Shown in pieces: positions 7,412 through 12,144 of a DNA stretch of 12,144 bases (the stretch's first letter is position 1; every line of letters starts with the position of its first letter). This DNA is from an uncultured Bacteroides sp. (lineage in GTDB: Bacteria > Bacteroidota > Bacteroidia > Bacteroidales > Bacteroidaceae): assembly GCA_900557355.1 (NCBI GenBank), contig USSR01000138.1, positions 1-12,144 of the forward strand, written 5' to 3'. The translations under genes and the position numbers were made by a program. The notes beneath the pieces were generated by a model. That model was not told where the DNA came from. It made no database searches and saw only the letters and a program-made list of their open reading frames with translations.

Positions 7412-7487
7412 CTTATAGCTGCGTTGCCCCTCACTTATATAAGCATAAGCTTGCGCTTATATAAGTGAGGGGCAACGCAGCTATAAG
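7412..7487. terminator. 33-bp perfect hairpin between the convergent TonB receptor and DUF4301-like genes
   Basis: Arms 7412-7444 and 7455-7487 are perfectly complementary over 33 bases with a 10-base loop (ATAAGCTTGC). Nine A residues (7401-7409) lie two bases outside the left arm, so a minus-strand transcript would meet the hairpin and then nine U residues. That makes it a strong intrinsic terminator for the DUF4301-like gene. On the plus strand there is no T-run after the right arm, so for the receptor it may act as a 3' stabiliser. The stem is much longer than needed for termination and might be a dispersed palindromic element. Confidence 0.8.
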
Positions 7488-7515
7488 CGTCGACCTACGC
7501 AGCCGCAAGTATCAT

Positions 7516-9033
7516 TTATTGATGTTGATCTCTCAGCAAATCATTCACCGTCTTCACCGGATTGAATGTACCTAGAGGCACCTCTACAAATACTGTATTC
7601 CAGTCACTCATTGCACCGTTCCACAAACCGGGAAGTTCCAGTGCTTTAAGATCCTTACCATTCTTCGATTTGTAAGAAATAAAACCGGTAGCTTTATCTA
7701 CGAAGTTTACAAGGTCAAACTTACGGCCTTTATAATCACGTACGGCACAAACCAGATCTACAGGATTGAAGTGCGTTCCTTTCTCAAACATTTCTTTTTT
7801 CTCCGGATCATCCATATCAATTTGAGAGCTTTCAAGAATTTGCAAAGAAATAGTTCCGTCACTGTTATATGCCAGGAACGGACCACCACCCGGTTCGCCT
7901 ACATTCTTCACCATACCGCATACACGCATCGGACGGTTCAACTTCTCTTTCAGATAAAGTACAAGTTCGGCATCTTCCAGATTCTTGGTTTCAGGGTTCT
8001 TACAGAAGAGTTTCTTTTGCAGGAATTGCAGTATTTCAATCACCTGTTCATGAGTATATCTGCCACTGTCCAAAAGTTCCAGATAAGCAAATGCCTTTTG
8101 TTGCAAAGCAACCAATACTCCGGCAATCAACTTTTTGTAGAGCACAGTATCACCTTTCAGCTTATCGGGCACCACATTATCGATATTCTTAATAAAGATC
8201 ACATCTGCATCCAGGTCATTCAAATTTTCGATCAATGCACCATGGCCGCCCGGACGGAACAGCAACTTACCATTATCACGGAAAGGTTGATTATCCATAT
8301 CGGCAGCAATTGTATCCGTACTCGGTTTCTGCTCAGAGAAAGTTACATTATAATCTACTCCGTATTTCTTTGCATAAACAGCCGCTTTATCTGCTACCAA
8401 TGCTTCAAACAAACGGCGGTGTTCGGGAGAAACTGTAAAATGCACATTTACTTTACCATTCTTATTAGCTGCATAGAGCGCACCCTCTACAAGATGTTCT
8501 TCCAGCGGTGTACGGTTACCGTCTTCATATCTGTGGAATTTCAGCAGACCTTTCGGCAATGCACCGTAATTCAATCCTGCTGCTTCAAGCAGTGCAGCAA
8601 CTACGGCTTTATAGTTTCCTTCAGACACCAACGCAGAAATATCTTTTCCAGACATCTTCTCACAGGCAGCATTCAAATCATCATAGAAAGCGAATTTTTC
8701 AATCTGTTCAAAGAATGTCTTTTCAAATTTAGTTTCGGGGGCATCATAATCAGCTCCGAGAAATTCGAACAAATTCTTGAACATACGGCTCGCTGCACCT
8801 GATGCAGGAACAAACTTCACTACAACCTTATCTGTCCGGGTATAAGCGTCCCATGCATCGAGATAGAGCTTTTGCTCATCTGCTGCAGGAGCCAGAATTC
8901 CTTTTTCCAGAGAAGCGGCAGCAGCCAGCTTCAAATATGGAAAACCTTTCTCGAAACAAGCCAGTTGTTCGGCTATCTGTTCTTCTGAGATACCTTTTTG
9001 CATAAGCAACTCTTTGTCTTGCGGTGTTATCAT
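7516..9033 (-). CDS. DUF4301-like protein, possible nucleotidyltransferase relative
   Basis: 505 residues from the ATG at 9033 (MITPQDKELL). A TTG start at 9081 would lie upstream of the promoter's -7 box, so it is rejected. The protein is soluble, without signal peptide or membrane segment. It looks like the DUF4301 family I associate with Bacteroidetes. Three blocks recall the UDP-sugar pyrophosphorylase fold: FVPASGAASRMFK (74-86), like a nucleotide-binding glycine/arginine loop; RPGGHGALIENL (260-271), like the PPGHG segment; and ADVIFIKNIDNV (276-287), like the metal-site NIDN strand. Other conspicuous blocks are YEDGNRTPLEEHLVEGA (169-185), FSEQKPSTDT (232-241) and EPGGGPF near residue 395. 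Enzymatic function is inferred from these resemblances. It is divergent from rel and ends at the 33-bp hairpin. Confidence 0.85.
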   Translation of the reverse strand: MITPQDKELLMQKGISEEQIAEQLACFEKGFPYLKLAAAASLEKGILAPAADEQKLYLDAWDAYTRTDKVVVKFVPASGAASRMFKNLFEFLGADYDAPETKFEKTFFEQIEKFAFYDDLNAACEKMSGKDISALVSEGNYKAVVAALLEAAGLNYGALPKGLLKFHRYEDGNRTPLEEHLVEGALYAANKNGKVNVHFTVSPEHRRLFEALVADKAAVYAKKYGVDYNVTFSEQKPSTDTIAADMDNQPFRDNGKLLFRPGGHGALIENLNDLDADVIFIKNIDNVVPDKLKGDTVLYKKLIAGVLVALQQKAFAYLELLDSGRYTHEQVIEILQFLQKKLFCKNPETKNLEDAELVLYLKEKLNRPMRVCGMVKNVGEPGGGPFLAYNSDGTISLQILESSQIDMDDPEKKEMFEKGTHFNPVDLVCAVRDYKGRKFDLVNFVDKATGFISYKSKNGKDLKALELPGLWNGAMSDWNTVFVEVPLGTFNPVKTVNDLLRDQHQ

Positions 9034-9059
9034 ATTATCTATTTTTATTAATTGATTGC

Positions 9060-9092
9060 CAAAAATACAAAAAAACTGCAAGCCCTATCAAG
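9060..9092 (-). promoter_or_regulatory. promoter of the DUF4301-like gene
   Basis: On the minus strand, CTTG (9092-9089), 21 bases, then TATTTTTG (9067-9060) gives a near-consensus -33 (TTTG) and an exact -7 (TAnnTTTG) at the expected spacing. The -7 ends 26 bases before the ATG at 9033, leaving a leader of about 20 bases. This supports 9033 as the start. Confidence 0.65.
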
Positions 9093-9137
9093 AAAAAGAA
9101 GAAAAAAACTACCTTTACACCACAAAAATGGACGATT

Positions 9138-11360
9138 ATGGAAAGAGATGAATTTTTCACTACTGAAGAGAAGAAATTGCTCTTCTCTCTCTACCGAAAA
9201 TTATTACAGTTGACCGGTGAGACATTACAGAAGGGCGACTGCAGAAAACTGAAAACACATCTTATCAACTCTATAAAGGATAACCGGGTTCAACGCGACA
9301 CTTTCGGATTAAATCCACTGGTTAAGGATATGCAGACTGCCGTTATCGTTGCCGAAGAAATCGGAATGAAGCGGGCGTCGATTCTGGGTATTATGTTGCA
9401 CGAAAGTGTGAGAAACGGAGCTTGTACTCCCGAAGAGGTGCAGGCTGCTTTCGGTGAAGATGTGGCCGGCATTATCCGTGGACTGATACGCGTAAATGAA
9501 CTTTATTCCAAAAGCCCGACTATCGAATCGGAAAACTTTCGCAATCTGTTGCTCTCTTTTGCGGAAGATATGCGCGTAATCCTGATAATGATTGCTGACC
9601 GTGTGAATATCATGCGGCAGATTAAAGATAGTAAGAACGACGAAGCCCGCCGACAAGTGGCCAACGAGGCTGCATATCTCTATGCTCCCCTCGCCCATAA
9701 ATTGGGGTTATATAAGCTGAAATCGGAACTGGAAGACCTCTCCCTGAAATATACAGAAAAAGAGGTCTATTACCATATTAAGGATAAACTAAACGAAACA
9801 AAGGCATCCCGCGATAAGTATATTGCAGCTTTTATCACCCCGATGCAGAAAAAGCTGGAAGAGGCCGGACTACATTTCCACATCAAAGGACGTACAAAGT
9901 CCATCCACTCCATCTATCAAAAAATGAAGAAGCAGAAATGCCCTTTCGAAGGAGTGTATGACCTTTTTGCCATACGTATCATTCTGGACTCACCTGTGGA
10001 GAAGGAGAAACAGGAATGCTGGCAAGCCTATTCCATTGTAACAGATATGTATCAACCCAATCCCAAACGTCTGCGCGACTGGTTATCCGTGCCCAAAAGT
10101 AATGGCTACGAATCATTGCACATCACCGTGATGGGCCCTGAAGGTAAATGGGTAGAAGTACAGATACGTACTGAACGCATGGACGATATTGCCGAACGAG
10201 GCTTGGCCGCCCACTGGCGCTATAAAGGTGTGAAGGGTGAAACAGGATTGGATGAATGGCTGACTACGGTACGTGAGGCTTTGGAAAATTCAGATAGCAA
10301 TGGATTGGAAGCTATGGACCAGTTCAAACTGGATTTGTATGAGGATGAAGTCTTTGTGTTCACCCCGAAAGGTGATCTGTTTAAGTTAGGTAAAGGTGCA
10401 ACAGTGCTGGATTTTGCTTTTCATATCCATAGTAAATTGGGATGCAAATGTATCGGTGCAAAAGTTAATGGCAAGAATGCGCAACTTCGTCAGGTACTGA
10501 ACAGTGGTGACCAAGTGGAGATTATGACTTCGAATACCCAGACATCGAAGCAGGACTGGCTGAACATCGTGACTACCTCCAAAGCACGTACCAAGATACG
10601 CCAAGCTTTGAAAGAGATGGTTGCCCGCCAGCATGCCTTTGCCAAAGAAACTATTGAAAGGAAATTCAAAAACCGGAAAATAGAATATGATGAAGCTGTC
10701 ATGATGCGCCTCATTAAACGCCTCGGTTTCAAGACTGTGACTGACTTCTATCAAAACATTGCCGATGAAACATTGGATGTAAACGAAATTATCGACAAAT
10801 ATCTGGAACAACAGAGACGGGAAAATGATACGCATGACGACATTATATACCGTAGTGCTGAAGGATATAACCTACAACAAACGCAGAATGATGAAATCAC
10901 TCGTTCAAAAGAAGATGTACTGGTAATCGATCAGGATCTGAAAGGGTTGGACTTCAAGTTAGCACGTTGCTGTAACCCGATTTATGGAGATGATGTATTT
11001 GGCTTTGTGAGTGTGACCGGTGGTATTAAGATACATCGTAGCGATTGTCCCAATGCCACTCAACTACGCGAACGATTCGGATACCGGATTGTAAAAGCAC
11101 GTTGGGCAGGTAAATCGCAAGGTACACAATATCCTATAACGCTTCGTGTAGTAGGCCATGATGACATTGGTATTGTAACTAACATCACCTCGATCATATC
11201 TAAAGAAAATGATATTTCTCTACGCTCCATCGGCATAGACTCTCATGACGGACTATTCTCCGGCACTATGACAATTATGGTAGGCGATACGGGACGTTTG
11301 GAACCACTTATAAAGAAGCTGAGAACAGTAAAAGGAGTGAAACAAGTTTCAAGAAATTGA
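9138..11360 (+). CDS. relA: RelA/SpoT-family (p)ppGpp synthetase with degenerate hydrolase domain
   Basis: 740 residues from the ATG at 9138; the frame is open upstream, but that part is only lysine-rich low-complexity sequence. It makes the alarmone (p)ppGpp from ATP and GDP/GTP. The N-terminal HD-hydrolase fold (about 40-190) is present, but its metal site is not: the usual HDxxED reads HESVRN (88-93), the first histidine is replaced (Lys63 region), and only the late aspartate of ADR (154) remains. The synthetase domain is intact: GRTKSIHSIYQKM (251-263), YDLFAIR (274-280), RLRDW (311-315), SNGYESLH (321-328) and EVQIRT with Glu340. TGS (about 403-464), a zinc-finger-like block with Cys611, Cys612 and Cys637, and a C-terminal ACT domain (665-738) follow. 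It is probably synthesis-only. A weak -7-like TACCTTTA lies at 9110-9117. dgkA follows directly. Confidence 0.95.
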   Translation: MERDEFFTTEEKKLLFSLYRKLLQLTGETLQKGDCRKLKTHLINSIKDNRVQRDTFGLNPLVKDMQTAVIVAEEIGMKRASILGIMLHESVRNGACTPEEVQAAFGEDVAGIIRGLIRVNELYSKSPTIESENFRNLLLSFAEDMRVILIMIADRVNIMRQIKDSKNDEARRQVANEAAYLYAPLAHKLGLYKLKSELEDLSLKYTEKEVYYHIKDKLNETKASRDKYIAAFITPMQKKLEEAGLHFHIKGRTKSIHSIYQKMKKQKCPFEGVYDLFAIRIILDSPVEKEKQECWQAYSIVTDMYQPNPKRLRDWLSVPKSNGYESLHITVMGPEGKWVEVQIRTERMDDIAERGLAAHWRYKGVKGETGLDEWLTTVREALENSDSNGLEAMDQFKLDLYEDEVFVFTPKGDLFKLGKGATVLDFAFHIHSKLGCKCIGAKVNGKNAQLRQVLNSGDQVEIMTSNTQTSKQDWLNIVTTSKARTKIRQALKEMVARQHAFAKETIERKFKNRKIEYDEAVMMRLIKRLGFKTVTDFYQNIADETLDVNEIIDKYLEQQRRENDTHDDIIYRSAEGYNLQQTQNDEITRSKEDVLVIDQDLKGLDFKLARCCNPIYGDDVFGFVSVTGGIKIHRSDCPNATQLRERFGYRIVKARWAGKSQGTQYPITLRVVGHDDIGIVTNITSIISKENDISLRSIGIDSHDGLFSGTMTIMVGDTGRLEPLIKKLRTVKGVKQVSRN

Positions 11361-11362
11361 AT

Positions 11363-11722
11363 ATGAAATACGATTTTAAGAAACAAATCAGAAGCTTTGG
11401 ATACGCCTGGAAAGGCCTCCGGCAATGTATTGGGAAAGAACAGAATCTTAGTTTCCACCTGATTACTACAATAATCGTGATAGGTGCAGGGATCCTTTTC
11501 GACATTACACGTACGGAATGGATGATCATTATCCTTTGTATTGGTATGGTCGTAGCTGCGGAGCTCTTCAATACGGCAATTGAAAGATTGGTGGATCTGG
11601 TATCACCGGAGCGTCATCCCATTGCAGGACAAGTAAAAGATATTGCCGCCGGTGCAGTGCTGGTATGCGCTGTTGCGGCGGCAATCATTGGAGGGATTAT
11701 TTTTATCCCATATTTGTTTTGA
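11363..11722 (+). CDS. dgkA: diacylglycerol/undecaprenol kinase (DgkA family)
   Basis: 119 residues from the ATG two bases after the rel stop; a TTG at 11357 would give two more residues and a 4-base overlap. It is a small integral membrane kinase that phosphorylates a lipid alcohol, diacylglycerol in E. coli or undecaprenol in Gram-positive relatives. An amphipathic N-terminus (FKKQIRSFGYAWKGLRQ) leads to GKEQN with Glu26. Three membrane segments lie at about 31-47, 53-77 and 95-116. The signature AAELFNTAIERLVDLV (65-80) and GQVKDIAAGAV (89-99) keeps Glu67, Asn70, Glu74, Asp78, Lys92 and Asp93, as in active enzymes. Tight coupling to rel suggests shared transcription, perhaps linking envelope lipid recycling to the stringent response. 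Substrate preference cannot be read from the sequence. Confidence 0.93.
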   Translation: MKYDFKKQIRSFGYAWKGLRQCIGKEQNLSFHLITTIIVIGAGILFDITRTEWMIIILCIGMVVAAELFNTAIERLVDLVSPERHPIAGQVKDIAAGAVLVCAVAAAIIGGIIFIPYLF

Positions 11723-11729
11723 CACGGGT

Positions 11730-12144
11730 TTATCTCACTCGTCTTCTCTTATAATAGGGACGTGTCAGCAGGAAATAAAATAGTAGTGCTACAATGATTC
11801 CCACACCTATAATTTTATAGATCAATTGAAAATCTACATAAAAGTGTGGTTTTTCAATGCTTGAACCATCTTCAAACATAGAATACAGTTCTATGTTGTT
11901 TGACAGGAAGCAGCAAACTGCAATACCTATTAAAATTCCCGTTTCCATAGCCAAATGGCAAGTTGTATTTGCTGTTCCACGCTGGCAATGCTGCGAAAGC
12001 TTGACGAATATCTTCGTAAGAGGTACTGTAAGTATCACCAAAACAACCAGGAAGAAAGTCGCACTGTAATCCCCATCCTTTATTATAGGTATTACTATCC
12101 CCGACACAAAAGCTATCAGCACTACATTGAGAGCAGGCAACCAA
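11730..12144 (-). CDS. C-terminal part of an integral membrane protein (5' end outside window)
   Basis: The frame is open to the window edge, showing 137 residues and the stop at 11730-11732. A TTG at 12140 is possible, but the frame continues upstream without a stop, so the true start is probably outside. Four hydrophobic segments are seen: about 3-21 (ALNVVLIAFVSGIVIPII), 27-47 (ATFFLVVLVILTVPLTKIFV), 63-81 (LAMETGILIGIAVCCFLS) and 109-128 (IYKIIGVGIIVALLFYFLL). A polar loop with acidic residues lies between the last two, and the C-terminus is basic (TRPYYKRRRVR), predicting a cytoplasmic tail. I do not recognise a family. It converges on dgkA with only 7 bases between stops and no visible hairpin, so transcripts may overlap. 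Confidence 0.65.
   Translation of the reverse strand, partial: WLPALNVVLIAFVSGIVIPIIKDGDYSATFFLVVLVILTVPLTKIFVKLSQHCQRGTANTTCHLAMETGILIGIAVCCFLSNNIELYSMFEDGSSIEKPHFYVDFQLIYKIIGVGIIVALLFYFLLTRPYYKRRRVR

Noticed and set aside
7771..8802. 343-codon open frame on the plus strand
   Set aside because: It is wholly antisense to the DUF4301-like gene, rich in Cys, His, Phe and Ile in no domain-like pattern, and has no promoter or start context. It is a shadow of the real coding frame.
9034..9081. TTG start adding 16 residues to the DUF4301-like protein
   Set aside because: The codons overlap the -7 box at 9060-9067, so they would be upstream of the transcription start.
9024..9137. N-terminal extension of the Rel frame
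   Set aside because: It begins at a non-ATG codon, runs through the divergent promoter region and a lysine-rich low-complexity stretch, and matches nothing known at Rel N-termini.
9309..9698. 129-codon minus-strand frame inside rel
   Set aside because: It is antisense to the well-conserved Rel hydrolase-like domain and has no domain content of its own.

Overview
The window looks like chromosome from a Bacteroides species or close relative. It is AT-rich, ribosome binding sites are weak, and several -7 boxes match the Bacteroides consensus TAnnTTTG (upstream of purT, the cold-shock gene, the TonB receptor and the DUF4301-like gene). The gene set is also typical of Bacteroidales: a PepSY-like secreted protein, a TonB-dependent receptor with a carboxypeptidase-regulatory N-terminal domain, an RRM protein with a Gly/Arg tail, a DUF4301-type protein, and a long RelA/SpoT enzyme followed by a DgkA-type kinase. 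I saw no tRNA, rRNA, CRISPR array, insertion sequence or phage gene. This is mostly core housekeeping sequence.

Layout. The left edge holds the N-terminal two thirds of a RimK-like ATP-grasp ligase on the minus strand (1-967). It is divergent from a secreted PepSY-like protein (1114-1599). A 56-residue acidic ORF (1680-1850) sits 10 bases ahead of rpiA (1861-2562). rpiA converges on purT (2621-3787, minus) across an 18-bp perfect hairpin. A 331-base gap then carries divergent -7 boxes and a long leader for a cold-shock-domain gene (4119-4568), which is broken by an in-frame TAA at codon 45. An RRM RNA-binding protein follows (4591-4923) and ends at a clear intrinsic terminator. Next come a TonB-dependent receptor (5030-7399), a 33-bp perfect hairpin, and a convergent DUF4301-like gene (7516-9033, minus). 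Divergent from that is a RelA/SpoT synthetase with a degraded hydrolase site (9138-11360), coupled to a diacylglycerol/undecaprenol kinase (11363-11722). An incomplete membrane protein on the minus strand closes the window.

How the genes relate. rpiA and purT both bear on the pentose-phosphate/PRPP/purine axis, but they lie on opposite strands and share only a terminator. The cold-shock-domain gene and the RRM gene form a two-gene RNA-binding unit in which the first member appears inactivated. The rel and dgkA genes are almost certainly co-transcribed.

The strongest second-look items are the nonsense-interrupted cold-shock gene, the nucleotidyltransferase-like motifs in the DUF4301-like protein, the Rel enzyme with a dead-looking hydrolase site but a basic synthetase motif, and the 33-bp hairpin. 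I did not find convincing evidence of a wholly new multi-gene system.
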